Notes: a model not told the origin generated them from the sequence alone. 14,314 nucleotides of DNA from Planctomycetota bacterium (GCA_024277285.1 JAJRVM010000376.1:1-14314), one strand, 5' to 3'; numbered from the stretch's first letter, positions 1 through 7,926 are shown. Numbers and translations are program-made.

Positions 1-1296
1 CCAGCCGTCATTGTCATAGTCCAAGATTGCCACTCCGCCGCCGGTGGTTTCGAGCAGCATCAATTCACGTTTGGCGGCAACCCAGCTGTCGAAATAGCGA
101 AACTGGATGCCGATATCGGCGGCAACATCGACAAATTCAACTCGCGCCATTTCGTCGTGCGTGGCGGCCGGTCGTTCCGATGACGATTCCGGAAAACGTG
201 GCAAGGAGAGTTTCGAGAGGTCGACCGACATGCTCGGCTGGAGAGCGACCAGGACCTGAGGCGGTTGATCGCGATCAAGGATTTTTTTGAGGCGTTTGCG
301 TTGGCTGAGTGCCACGGCGTCATTCGGCTCGAGGCTCAGCAGTGCCACTTGCCAACCCCAGGCTTCCCACAGTCGTCCCATGGCTTCGGTCAGTTGAGCG
401 GCTTTGCGAACCGCGGCCACGTTGGGACCTTTCTCGAACAAGGGATGAACCAAAATCTCAAGATCAGCCAATTGCTTACTGCGGTCGAGGAAGCTGGCCG
501 ATTCCGCTTGTCGATCCAACTTGCTCAAAACCAACCCCAGGTTGTAGTTGGCCGTGCGATAGTTTGGTGCGCGGCGAACGGCCTCCCAGTAACAGCGCGC
601 TGCCTCGGCCAACTGTTGGTGTCGTTCCGCCCAGGTGCCGAAAACCACCCAAACCAATGGATGCTCTTTCGCTGCGGCAGGCAATTCGGAGCGCCAACGC
701 AAGAAGTCTTCTTCACGTTGCAGATCCAACAGCAGTCGTCCAAGCTGTGCTTGTGCTTCGATTTGGTCGGGATACTTGCTGGTGATGTTGTGCAAGAACT
801 CCAGGACCTCCTGGTTGCGATTCGTACTGCGGTACGATTGCACCAGCCCGGTTGCGGGGCGCGGATCATCGAGGTTTCGTTGCAACGCGGCTTCAATTAC
901 GGGAAGGTCCTCGTACGGCTCCTGCGGGCTGCCGAGCATGATCAAGTCTTGGATCGTGAAGTTGCCGAGTTGCAATAGCCGGAACGTGTATCTTGCCGAC
1001 TCCCATTGTCGTCCTTCCGTGTTGAGCAGCAGTGCGAGGACGCGATTGGCTTCGATGTGGTCGGGATCTTCTGCCAGTACGGCGCGCAGTTCCTTCTCGC
1101 AGCCTATGAGCTGCGATTCGATGAAGAGTTGTCGCGCCCGTGCCATGCGTCGCGATAGACTGATCTTGGCCGGTTTGGCGGCCTTGGGTGTCGGCGATCC
1201 GGCGCTCGGAGTGGGTGCGGACCGATCGCAGCTGGCCAGTGGCAAGGCGAGTGCGAGCAGGCACAACCATGGTAAGGAATGCGTCAAACGGGTCAT
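1..1296 (-). CDS. TPR / FG-GAP (VCBS, ASPIC-UnbV-like) lipoprotein, partial at the left edge
   Basis: Translating the minus strand from the ATG at 1296 gives 432 codons with no stop, so the C-terminus lies outside the window. Residues 1-23 form a lipoprotein signal: a Thr-Arg start, a hydrophobic core and lipobox LASC with Cys23, which suggests export and lipid anchoring. Residues about 50-110 and 160-280 are helical and TPR-like (for example EAARCYWEAVRRAPNYRTA). Residues about 386-432 begin a second module, VEFVDVAADIGIQF followed by GGGVAILDYDNDGW at 419-432. That DxDxDG-type calcium-binding motif is typical of FG-GAP/VCBS propeller repeats, and the lead-in resembles proteins ending in an ASPIC/UnbV domain. 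Such proteins are numerous in planctomycetes, and their substrate is generally unknown. The ATG overlaps the desulfurase TGA (ATGA), so translational coupling is likely. The architecture is well supported; the function is not known. Confidence 0.85.
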   Translation of the reverse strand, partial: MTRLTHSLPWLCLLALALPLASCDRSAPTPSAGSPTPKAAKPAKISLSRRMARARQLFIESQLIGCEKELRAVLAEDPDHIEANRVLALLLNTEGRQWESARYTFRLLQLGNFTIQDLIMLGSPQEPYEDLPVIEAALQRNLDDPRPATGLVQSYRSTNRNQEVLEFLHNITSKYPDQIEAQAQLGRLLLDLQREEDFLRWRSELPAAAKEHPLVWVVFGTWAERHQQLAEAARCYWEAVRRAPNYRTANYNLGLVLSKLDRQAESASFLDRSKQLADLEILVHPLFEKGPNVAAVRKAAQLTEAMGRLWEAWGWQVALLSLEPNDAVALSQRKRLKKILDRDQPPQVLVALQPSMSVDLSKLSLPRFPESSSERPAATHDEMARVEFVDVAADIGIQFRYFDSWVAAKRELMLLETTGGGVAILDYDNDGW

Positions 1297-2480
1297 CGCA
1301 GGCGCCTTACGTTGAGTCGGCGCCCTTGATAGAGACGACCGATGGCCGCGCTGATGCGCTGGGCGGCCAGATCGATCTCTTCGCGCGTGGTGAACGCTCC
1401 CAAGCTGAAGCGCAGGGCACTCTCGACGATCCGTGATGGCAACCGCATTGCCAGGAGCACAGCGGACGGTTCACTTGCGCCGCTGGCGCATGCCGAGCCA
1501 ATGGAGCAAGCCACGCCTGCCAGATCAAGTGCCATGTGAACGGCTTGGCAATCGAGGCCAGGAAAGGCGATATTCGACGTGTGTGGCAAACGTGGCGCGC
1601 CAAGGCCGTTGATGACGACTCCCGGCTCCTCCCCATTCAGATTGGCTCCCCGCAACAACTCCTCGAAACGATCGCGCAGAGCGGCCATTCGCGTGGCGCG
1701 TGTTTGCGCATCGCGTTGCCAACAATGCAGGGCCCGATCCAATCCCACGGCGAGTTCGATCGGTTCCGTTCCGGGCCGCAATCCCATTTGCTGGACACCA
1801 CCGAACAACTGCGGTTCGAGCCGCTGATCGCGTTTGATGATCAATGCACCTATGCCACGCGGGCCGTGAAACTTGTGAGCGGTCAGCGTCAGTGCGGTCA
1901 CTTGCAACACGCCGAAATGGACCGGAATCTTGCCAACCGCTTGGACCGCGTCGGTATGCATCGGCACTCCCAGACGGCGGCATTTTTCGGCTAGTTTTTC
2001 GATTGGCTGCAACACGCCCGTTTCGTTGTTTGCCAGCATCACGCTGACCAGCCGAGTTTCCGGGGTGAGTAGTTCGTCCAAGTGTGAAAGATCGACCACG
2101 CCGGTTGTGTCGACGCGCAGCGGTTGGATATCAAACCCGCGGCGTTGCAGTTCTTCCGTTGGGCCCTTCACGCTAGGGTGTTCGACCGATGAGATGATCA
2201 CTCGACCCGGTACGTTCCCCGCAAGTCCCAAGAGCGCGAGATTGTTCGCCTCGGTGCCACCACTTGTCAGCACAATTCGATCGGCGTTCATGCCGGATGT
2301 GTCGGCGCCCAGGATTCGGCCAATTCCATCCCGAGCGTCTTCGAGCACTTGCCGCGCTCGGCGGCCAAACCGATGAGAACTGGCGGCATTCCCGTACGCT
2401 TGCAAGTAGCACTCGGCCATCGCCTGAGCAACCTCAGGGTGGATCGGTGTCGTGGCGTTGTGGTCCAAGTTGATGATCAT
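1293..2480 (-). CDS. Cysteine desulfurase, class V aminotransferase family (IscS/NifS-like)
   Basis: This is a 395-residue PLP enzyme, full length for the IscS/NifS family, which removes sulfur from L-cysteine as an enzyme persulfide for Fe-S clusters and tRNA or cofactor thiolation. Visible motifs include the N-terminal LDHNATTP; TSGGTEANN (residues 72-80); His101 in SVEHPSVKG, the expected PLP-stacking residue; NNETG (151-155); HTDAVQAVGK (175-184) with Asp177 and Gln180; the PLP Lys203 in LTAHKFHGPRG; and the persulfide Cys331 in GSACASGASEPS. All key residues are present, so it should be active. The ATG at 2480 begins just before the conserved LDHNATTP, so this start is secure, although no Shine-Dalgarno is visible. 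No iscU, iscR or sufE neighbour is present. The only coupled gene is the TPR/FG-GAP lipoprotein, which overlaps its stop codon by four bases. Whether it is the housekeeping IscS or a specialised paralogue cannot be told here. Confidence 0.95.
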   Translation of the reverse strand: MIINLDHNATTPIHPEVAQAMAECYLQAYGNAASSHRFGRRARQVLEDARDGIGRILGADTSGMNADRIVLTSGGTEANNLALLGLAGNVPGRVIISSVEHPSVKGPTEELQRRGFDIQPLRVDTTGVVDLSHLDELLTPETRLVSVMLANNETGVLQPIEKLAEKCRRLGVPMHTDAVQAVGKIPVHFGVLQVTALTLTAHKFHGPRGIGALIIKRDQRLEPQLFGGVQQMGLRPGTEPIELAVGLDRALHCWQRDAQTRATRMAALRDRFEELLRGANLNGEEPGVVINGLGAPRLPHTSNIAFPGLDCQAVHMALDLAGVACSIGSACASGASEPSAVLLAMRLPSRIVESALRFSLGAFTTREEIDLAAQRISAAIGRLYQGRRLNVRRLR

Positions 2481-2660
2481 GATGACACGAATTCGTCAGG
2501 AGGTTGCCGTGGGGGCCAAAGAGAAGATAAACGGAAGAACGAAGCGGAGGCATCGAGGTTAGAACGTGTTTTAGAATTCGCGGAAAAGCGGCTTGTAGCT
2601 GACCAGTCGTGCCTCCTGCTGGGGCAAGCCCAACGAAGGGCTCTTCGGAATTAGCGTCGA

Positions 2661-3551
2661 TTAGTGTTCATCAGCGGTTTCTCCCCTTGCAGCGTGCTGT
2701 TCGTGTCCTCCTTTCCGTGAACGGTTACCATTTTCTTCGTCAGTCCGGTGTCCAGTTGCCTCTTCTTCTTGTTCGGCGCGCGTCACAGGGAGCTCCTTGG
2801 CGGTCTGCCGATCATGGCTTGCTTCGTCAGTTTTTCCCGATTTTTCATAGCACTCCGCACGACCCTTCAAGCTGCTCTTTCGACGCGGATCGTGCTTTAA
2901 CGCGTTGCTGTAAAACCGAATCGCTGCTTCATAATTGGCCAAATCGACTTCGGTCGTCGCCAAGACATCATAATTACGAGCGAGAATCTGATTCAGGTCA
3001 TTTTGCAGCTTCTGGGGTTGCTGGTGGGCCAAGGCTTTTTCAAACAGAGGGGGGATCAGAAAGTAGAGATCTTGACGCGCCAGCGTGACGACTTCTGGCC
3101 ATAGAACCTTGGCAAGCTTGGGATGGTCCGAGGTCCAGGTTTCCCAGTAACTGGTGAAGTTGCTGCTTTTGGAATCCCAAGCATCCAAATATCGACAAAG
3201 AATCTGCGCGTCTCCGAGTCGCCAATCGCGGCCACCGCGGTAAGCAGCGACTAAGTCCCATCGTTTGGGGGGGGATATTTGAGTGACAAACTTGTCCTTC
3301 ACCAGCGCTTTCTCGAACTGACGTTGTTCTACTTTGCGAACAACGGGTGACAGTTTCAGATGCACAATTGGCAGTTCGTAGTACCAATACGAGCGTCGTT
3401 CAAACGTATCGGGTGCAAATTCTTCGCCGCTCACCAAGCCAAATCGCAAGGTGACGACAAATAGCACAAACAGCGAAATAATTCCGAAAGCGACGACCAG
3501 AAGCTTCGGTCCGAGAGGGGACAAGACGCGAGTCAGGAGCGAGCGAGCCAT
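2661..3551 (-). CDS. Single-pass membrane protein with TPR-like C-terminal region
   Basis: This is a 296-residue protein of unrecognised family. A basic N-terminus (MARSLLTRVL) precedes one strong membrane segment at about 16-38, rich in V, F, I and L, so the rest probably lies on the far side of the inner membrane. Residues about 50-190 are soluble and rich in Trp and Tyr, without a motif I can name. Residues about 192-252 form TPR-like helix pairs (NYEAAIRFYSNALKHDP, then GRAECYEKSGKTDEAS). The last 40 residues are charged and low in complexity (E, R, H, G) and probably disordered. A run of eight C encodes the Pro pair at residues 94-95. The ATG at 3551 has no clear Shine-Dalgarno. The gene precedes the desulfurase on the same strand with a 180-bp gap, so shared transcription is possible but not shown. 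TPR proteins usually act as scaffolds; nothing here identifies a partner. Confidence 0.75.
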   Translation of the reverse strand: MARSLLTRVLSPLGPKLLVVAFGIISLFVLFVVTLRFGLVSGEEFAPDTFERRSYWYYELPIVHLKLSPVVRKVEQRQFEKALVKDKFVTQISPPKRWDLVAAYRGGRDWRLGDAQILCRYLDAWDSKSSNFTSYWETWTSDHPKLAKVLWPEVVTLARQDLYFLIPPLFEKALAHQQPQKLQNDLNQILARNYDVLATTEVDLANYEAAIRFYSNALKHDPRRKSSLKGRAECYEKSGKTDEASHDRQTAKELPVTRAEQEEEATGHRTDEENGNRSRKGGHEQHAARGETADEH

Positions 3552-3829
3552 TTGAAATCACTTGAAAACTGAACGTTACAGGGGTGCGGATCCCGATTTG
3601 AGCATTGCTGCCCACCCAAGAGCCGGGCATGACTCCATTGTTTATGATCAAGACCCTACTGGCAAGCAATGCAACGAACAAGCAACGAATCGGCGAATCA
3701 CCACCGATTTTGTGGGGAACGAACGGGAACATGGCCGATTTCGAGGAAAACTGGAATAACTGCCGGCCAAGTGAACTCGTTACGGTCAGTGCTAAGCGGA
3801 TTATCGTGATTGAAAATGGATGTTGGGTT

Positions 3830-3849
3830 GTGCTGCAGCTTTGCAGCAC
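3830..3849. repeat. Perfect 8-bp inverted repeat (hairpin) in the intergenic region
   Basis: The arms GTGCTGCA (3830-3837) and TGCAGCAC (3842-3849) pair perfectly around a four-base loop, GCTT. No T-run follows on either strand, so it is not a standard intrinsic terminator. It could be a protein-binding site or a small RNA stem. Its role is unknown. Confidence 0.5.
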
Positions 3850-4178
3850 GATACTTGATTCCTTTTCGGGTGAGCGATTGCGCTGCATTGGCGGTGTGCG
3901 TCCGGGAGCCCGTTTCGTGTCAGAAAACACGTTTTTCGGCCTGCAAACAGTGTGACTGGGCTGTTCCCGATAGGATAATCATTCACTCCGATGTTCTGCG
4001 TCGGTAGAGGCGGGGCCATGTGACCATCCGTGGTGGGGCGAAATGAGCTGTGGGGAGCTGAACCGGTGTTCCCAGTAGCCCGGATTTCCCGTAGGAAGCG
4101 TGTGGAAATGATTCTGGCGGCAAAATAGCTGAGCGAATTATTGGGTCCTGCGGATTTGCTATTACAGTAGAGTGTCTA

Positions 4179-4203
4179 TCCTAGCCGATTCTGTCCTAGC
4201 CGA
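4179..4203 (+). repeat. Tandem direct repeat TCCTAGCCGA x2 just upstream of scpB
   Basis: TCCTAGCCGA occurs at 4179-4188 and again at 4194-4203, a 15-bp period, ending ten bases before the chosen scpB ATG. A degraded partial third copy (CTTAG) follows. The position fits a leader or operator element, but 15 bp is not an integral helical turn and no regulator is known for it. It might also be chance duplication by slippage. Confidence 0.45.
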
Positions 4204-4212
4204 CTTAGCGCC

Positions 4213-5394
4213 ATGCGATGTGTTTCACGAGTCCCGGCCAAGCAGTTGCAGAGTGCGGCTTTGCGATATTGTGGTGTATTGGACCGGACCAAGCTGCCGA
4301 TCACGCCGCGGGGTCGGTGGCGGGAGTTTTTGCCGGTCAAGCGCGCCAGCATCGTGGCGGAAACAGAAGATCCGGTCGCTCGACGCCAGCGGCTGGAAGC
4401 GGTATTGTTGTTAGCGCGCGAACCGCTGCACAGCCGCAAACTGGCTCAATACGCGCGGCTGGAAGACGGTACGGAGGCCCGGACGATCATCCGGCGGCTG
4501 AACCAGTTGTATGATGAAGCTGGCCGAGCATTTCGAGTGGAAGAAGTGGCGGGAGGATTTCGGCTGTTGACACGTCGTCCTTTCGCCCCATGGCTGCGGC
4601 GACTGGAACATGTGCCTCCTCAGGTACGGCTTTCCGCTCCGGCAATGGAAACCTTGGCGGTGGTCGCCTATCGTCAGCCCGTTTTGAGAGCCGAGATTGA
4701 AGCGATTCGCGGTGTCAATTGTGGTGAGATACTGCGTCAGCTGATGGAGCGAGATTTAGTTCGTATTGGCGGTCGCAGCAACGATTTGGGACGTCCCTAC
4801 CTTTACACGACCACTAAACATTTCCTACAACTATTTGGTCTTCAGAACCTCGACGATTTGCCTCGCGCGTTTGCGCTGCGGGACGCCGGCGGCTCGACAG
4901 ACCCTACCGCGACCAAGTTGCTTGACGCACCCGTGTCTACCGACGCGGAACAACAGGAGCAGGAGAAGTCGGAAGTGAGTGTACCATCACCTACCCAACT
5001 GCCCGTGGACGAATTGCTGGAAGAAATGGCTTCGACGACCGCTGTTGCGCCGGATGGCGCTGTCAACAGCGATGAGTTCGAGGACGAAGAATTCGTGAAT
5101 GACGACGACGATGACGACATCGACGACGAGGAGTACGAGGAGTATGACGACGACGACGACGATATAGATGAGGACTTCGACGAAGATGGATTTGAAGAAG
5201 ACGAGTGGGAAGAGGTCGAAGATGACGACGAAGAGGAGTGGGACGAAGAGGAAGACGAGTGGGAAGACGATCTCGAAGATGACGTAGAAGAAGACATCGC
5301 AGAGGACGAAGAGGAGGTCGCAGACGAGGTCGAGAAGGAAGTCGAAGAGGTCGAAGAGAAGGAAGTCGAAGAGGACGAAGAAGAATGGGAATAG
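4213..5394 (+). CDS. scpB: Segregation and condensation protein B (ScpB) with long acidic C-terminal tail
   Basis: ScpB is the winged-helix dimer subunit that joins ScpA and SMC in the bacterial condensin that compacts and separates chromosomes. The core at residues about 55-220 matches the family: the first winged helix (RQRLEAVLLLAREPLHSRKL), then LSAPAMETLAVVAYRQPV (140-157), EIEAIRGVNCGEILRQLMER (161-180), and GRSNDLGRPYLYTTTKHFLQ with FGL-NLDDLP at 187-217. ScpB proteins are often near 200 residues; this one has 393. Residues 220-286 form a variable linker, and residues 287-393 hold 79 Asp/Glu in 107 with only two Lys, plus a few Trp, Tyr and Phe. The start is uncertain: the ATG at 4213 gives about 50 residues before the core, and a GTG at 4354 would remove most of them. 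scpA and smc are not in this window. It stands alone and converges on hemA. Confidence 0.93.
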   Translation: MRCVSRVPAKQLQSAALRYCGVLDRTKLPITPRGRWREFLPVKRASIVAETEDPVARRQRLEAVLLLAREPLHSRKLAQYARLEDGTEARTIIRRLNQLYDEAGRAFRVEEVAGGFRLLTRRPFAPWLRRLEHVPPQVRLSAPAMETLAVVAYRQPVLRAEIEAIRGVNCGEILRQLMERDLVRIGGRSNDLGRPYLYTTTKHFLQLFGLQNLDDLPRAFALRDAGGSTDPTATKLLDAPVSTDAEQQEQEKSEVSVPSPTQLPVDELLEEMASTTAVAPDGAVNSDEFEDEEFVNDDDDDDIDDEEYEEYDDDDDDIDEDFDEDGFEEDEWEEVEDDDEEEWDEEEDEWEDDLEDDVEEDIAEDEEEVADEVEKEVEEVEEKEVEEDEEEWE

Positions 5395-5642
5395 AGGCAC
5401 GCGAAGCCGTCCGGAGCTGGTGCAGGAAAAGTCTGTCGTACCATCTTGTTCACGGCCTCTGACCGTCAATGTCTGCTCCTGCGACTGCGCTTGCTCCAGA
5501 ATAATGCAAAATGCAAAATGCACTCTGGCGCGATGTGAATTTGTTCGAGCAACCGACGAGCCGCGGGGCACGCCGCTGGGTGTCGATGACAAGAACCGCG
5601 AAGACGCTGGGCCGTATGAGTTCGGCTTCCTTCGAGCAAGCG
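5395..5642. other. Convergent intergenic region between scpB and hemA
   Basis: These 248 bp lie between two gene ends, so no promoter is required and terminators for both genes are expected. I see no strong hairpin followed by a T-run. A short tandem of the 7-mer AATGCAA (two exact copies and one variant, 5503-5523) is present, without an obvious role. Confidence 0.5.
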
Positions 5643-6917
5643 TTAGTCAGGAAGCTGGAAGAGGTGTCGCAGCGCCTCGAGCAGACCATGAGGGGATCCT
5701 TTTTCTGCTTCATCGCGGAGCGATTCCATCGGTGGATGGAGCAGTTTGTTGACTAACCGGCCGAATGCGCGTTCGATCTCTTCCCGAGAGCGAGGCTCCA
5801 GTGCTCCCAGCTTATTGAACAGCCGTCTGAGCTCATCCTCTTTGACTTTATCGGCCTGTTGCCTAAGCAGTTGGATTGTGGGAGCGGTGGCTCGATAGTT
5901 ACGATCGGCCATGAAACGTCGTGTTTCTTCGTCAACAATTCGCTCGGCTTTTGGCCATTGTTTTTCTCGTGCCTTGCGGTTCTTCTCACAGACCGCGCGC
6001 AAGTCGTCAATGCAATAGAGATAAACATTGCTGAATTTCGCCACGTCGGGATCAAAATCGCGCGGGACGGCCAGATCGAGAATGAAAAGCAGTCGTTCGG
6101 ATCGTCGCCGTTGTATCGCTTGGAATTGCTCGGCAGTAACAATTGGTTCACGCGCCCCTGTGGTGCTGACGATCAAATCGGCCCAGGCCACTCGTTCATC
6201 AAGTTGCTCCCAATCATCGACCTTTGCGCCGAGTCGTTCGGCAAGTGCTTCTGCGCGCGGGCGGCTACGATTCAGCACGATGATATCCTGGGCACCCTCA
6301 TCACGAAGATAATGCAGCGTCTCTTCGCCCATTTCACCTGCGCCAAGGAGCAGGACTTTCTTATCGTCAAACGATTCAAACAGTTGTTTGGCGTAATCGG
6401 CCACGGCGACACTTGGTACGCTGACGCGCCGGCGACTGATTTCCGTTTCGTTGGCAACACGCTTCGCAACGCGGTACGCAGTTTCGAACACGTGGTGAGT
6501 GATCGGTCCGGTTGTTTCTTCCTGTTGTGCTTTTGCAAACGCCTGTTTGACTTGCGACAAGATCTGTGCTTCGCCGACCACCATGCTGTCCAGGCTGGCA
6601 GCTACCAGGAACAAGTGCCGTGCGGCCTGTTGGTCGCTGTGGCAAAACAGCTCGTCTGTCAACGTATGAGGATCGAGTTGATGGTAGTTGGCCAGGAAGG
6701 AAATAAGCTGGTTGTGATCGGGTGGCTCCACCGGATCAGTGGCGGCCAAGTACAATTCGACGCGATTGCAGGTCGACAGCAGGACCGCTTCGGTATCGGG
6801 AAACTGCTTCTGCAATTGCTGCAGTGCATCGATCGTCTGATCGGGGGTAAAGGCAAGACGTTCCCGCACTTCCACCGACGAATCGTGGTGACTGCAACCG
6901 ACCAACCGCAATTTCAT
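5643..6917 (-). CDS. hemA: Glutamyl-tRNA reductase
   Basis: HemA reduces glutamyl-tRNA(Glu) with NADPH to glutamate-1-semialdehyde, the first committed step of tetrapyrrole synthesis by the C5 route, in the cytoplasm. With the ATG at 6917 the protein has 424 residues, usual for the family. Visible features: VGCSHHDSSVEVRERLAF near the N-terminus, where many family members read NHxTAP; the catalytic cysteine in STCNRVELY (Cys50 from this start); DSMVVGEAQILSQVK near 110-124; the NADPH Rossmann motif LLGAGEMGEE near 190-199 and LNRS near 215; and a C-terminal helical dimerisation region. A GTG one codon upstream is possible, but a GGGGAGG site lies six bases before the ATG and only three before the GTG, so I prefer the ATG. 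Its A is also the last base of the upstream membrane gene's TGA stop, so the two genes are probably translated in a coupled way. Other hem genes are absent from this window. Confidence 0.96.
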   Translation of the reverse strand: MKLRLVGCSHHDSSVEVRERLAFTPDQTIDALQQLQKQFPDTEAVLLSTCNRVELYLAATDPVEPPDHNQLISFLANYHQLDPHTLTDELFCHSDQQAARHLFLVAASLDSMVVGEAQILSQVKQAFAKAQQEETTGPITHHVFETAYRVAKRVANETEISRRRVSVPSVAVADYAKQLFESFDDKKVLLLGAGEMGEETLHYLRDEGAQDIIVLNRSRPRAEALAERLGAKVDDWEQLDERVAWADLIVSTTGAREPIVTAEQFQAIQRRRSERLLFILDLAVPRDFDPDVAKFSNVYLYCIDDLRAVCEKNRKAREKQWPKAERIVDEETRRFMADRNYRATAPTIQLLRQQADKVKEDELRRLFNKLGALEPRSREEIERAFGRLVNKLLHPPMESLRDEAEKGSPHGLLEALRHLFQLPD

Positions 6918-7858
6918 CACTTACCTCCCCAGTATATCATCGGCATCGTGCCCGTTTGGCGAAGGGGCAGCAAGGATACCAGACGCTGCTGCTGAGCGGA
7001 CGAATTGCCGGATTCGGGTGGAGCGATTCCATGTTGTTGCCACAAGACCAAGCCGAGTACGAGACCGAGAAACACGAAGTTCGCCATGGTGATATAAGCA
7101 ATCTTGCGCCCCGCCCGCGCCGGTTTGTAGAACGACTCGAAAAGCGTGGCGAATGCCAGCCAGAGAAAGAGAACCAACGACGAGAGGACGACGGGATCGG
7201 TCCATGATATCGCGTCGGCGTTGACCGACTGCCGGACCAGATTCAGTGCCAGACCAGCCAGCAAGCCGACCGCCAAGAGAAAAGTTGAAATCCACAGGCA
7301 ACGGCGAGTGAAACGTTGTAGCCACTCAAGGCTCGGCAAACGGAATCCTGGGCGGGGAAGCCACTTTCGTTTGAGACGGTACGATTGCAGCAAGTGCATG
7401 ATCCCGGCAGCAAAGCCGAGTGTCGCAGCGACCGTCCCGAGCAGCAACATGATACCGTGGCACATGCCCCAATAGCTGAGTGCCGTGGCGCGATCAAAGG
7501 AGGGCGTATCGGAAACGGCGTACGCCGCCGCAATGAGCCCGAGAACCAGGGGGATCAGAAACAGACCGACCGTATTCTCCGGCCGGCGGATGGCGAGTCC
7601 GAGGTACGCGGCTACCAACACCCAGGCAGCCACCAGGCACCAGTCATACCAGGAGGCAAGGGGCGTGATCCCTTCGCCGTGTAATTCATTGTGTACTCGG
7701 TACCACAGATAGGCGCTGTGAGCGAACAGGCCCGCCGCGGCAAATGCAATCATCACGATCCAGCGTACACGCACGCGGAAGAAAAGCCGAGAGACCTCTA
7801 GACCGAGTGTTACCGCGTAGCTTGCCGTAAAGCAGGTGATGCTGATATTGGATAACAT
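6917..7858 (-). CDS. CcsA/HemX-type multi-pass membrane protein (cytochrome c assembly family)
   Basis: This 313-residue integral membrane protein has about eight hydrophobic segments, near 4-22, 33-52, 70-90, 96-115, 127-157, 188-209, 221-241 and 254-273. The stretch SYWGMCHGIMLLLGTVAATL followed by GFAAGIMHLLQSYRLKRKW (128-166) resembles the core of the cytochrome c assembly family, which includes CcsA (haem delivery for cytochrome c) and HemX. The tryptophan-rich WWD signature of true CcsA haem lyases is not evident, so HemX-like is the better reading. In Bacillus, HemX is encoded next to hemA and lowers GluTR levels. Here the gene directly precedes hemA with a TGATG overlap, which supports a role in haem supply or control of HemA. 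The ATG at 7858 has no clear Shine-Dalgarno. The last 40 residues are polar and probably flexible. Confidence 0.82.
   Translation of the reverse strand: MLSNISITCFTASYAVTLGLEVSRLFFRVRVRWIVMIAFAAAGLFAHSAYLWYRVHNELHGEGITPLASWYDWCLVAAWVLVAAYLGLAIRRPENTVGLFLIPLVLGLIAAAYAVSDTPSFDRATALSYWGMCHGIMLLLGTVAATLGFAAGIMHLLQSYRLKRKWLPRPGFRLPSLEWLQRFTRRCLWISTFLLAVGLLAGLALNLVRQSVNADAISWTDPVVLSSLVLFLWLAFATLFESFYKPARAGRKIAYITMANFVFLGLVLGLVLWQQHGIAPPESGNSSAQQQRLVSLLPLRQTGTMPMIYWGGK
6924..6930 (-). promoter_or_regulatory. Shine-Dalgarno site for hemA
   Basis: GGGGAGG on the minus strand lies inside the last codons of the CcsA/HemX-type gene, with six bases between GGAGG and the hemA ATG. It decides the start codon. 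It stands out because most other starts in this window lack such a site, which suggests that hemA depends on re-initiation or direct entry within the shared transcript. Confidence 0.8.
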
Positions 7859-7926
7859 GGTAATACCGTGTGACGGTGAAAGGTGGTGCGCACTTTCTTT
7901 ATACGTGTCAGAAGATTAACGGGTAT

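Larger units (their letters stand above)
3552..4212. other. Divergent intergenic region, no supported gene
   Basis: These 661 bp separate the minus-strand TPR membrane gene from plus-strand scpB. Short open frames exist on both strands, but they overlap each other, lack ribosome sites and show no recognisable protein pattern, so I call none. Two promoters should lie here, one in each direction. The best guesses are weak (a TTATTG / 16 bp / TATTAC arrangement at 4138-4165 for scpB) and not called. A perfect hairpin (3830-3849) and a tandem repeat (4179-4203) are listed separately. Confidence 0.6.

Noticed and set aside
265..978. 237-codon plus-strand frame in the first kilobase
   Set aside because: It is antisense to the lipoprotein gene, whose minus-strand frame is open over the full 1-1296 and ends in a clear FG-GAP motif.
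2627..2642. AGCCC/GGGCT hairpin between the TPR membrane gene and the desulfurase gene
   Set aside because: It has only five base pairs and no T-run on the minus strand, so it is compatible with chance.
3916..3936. CGTGT/ACACG hairpin followed by TTTTT on the plus strand
   Set aside because: It looks like a small terminator, but no plus-strand gene ends upstream of it and the stem is only five base pairs.
4842..5453. Serine-rich minus-strand frame opposite the scpB tail
   Set aside because: It is simply the complement of repeated GAN codons for Asp/Glu; no start site or domain supports it.
5503..5523. AATGCAA tandem repeat as a possible CRISPR or iteron
   Set aside because: It has only two exact 7-mers and one variant, without spacers, and lies between converging genes; this is most likely simple slippage.
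5859..6995. Long plus-strand frame (378 codons) opposite hemA
   Set aside because: It lies antisense to a complete, motif-confirmed hemA. The product has no recognisable pattern and it fits codon-bias shadowing.
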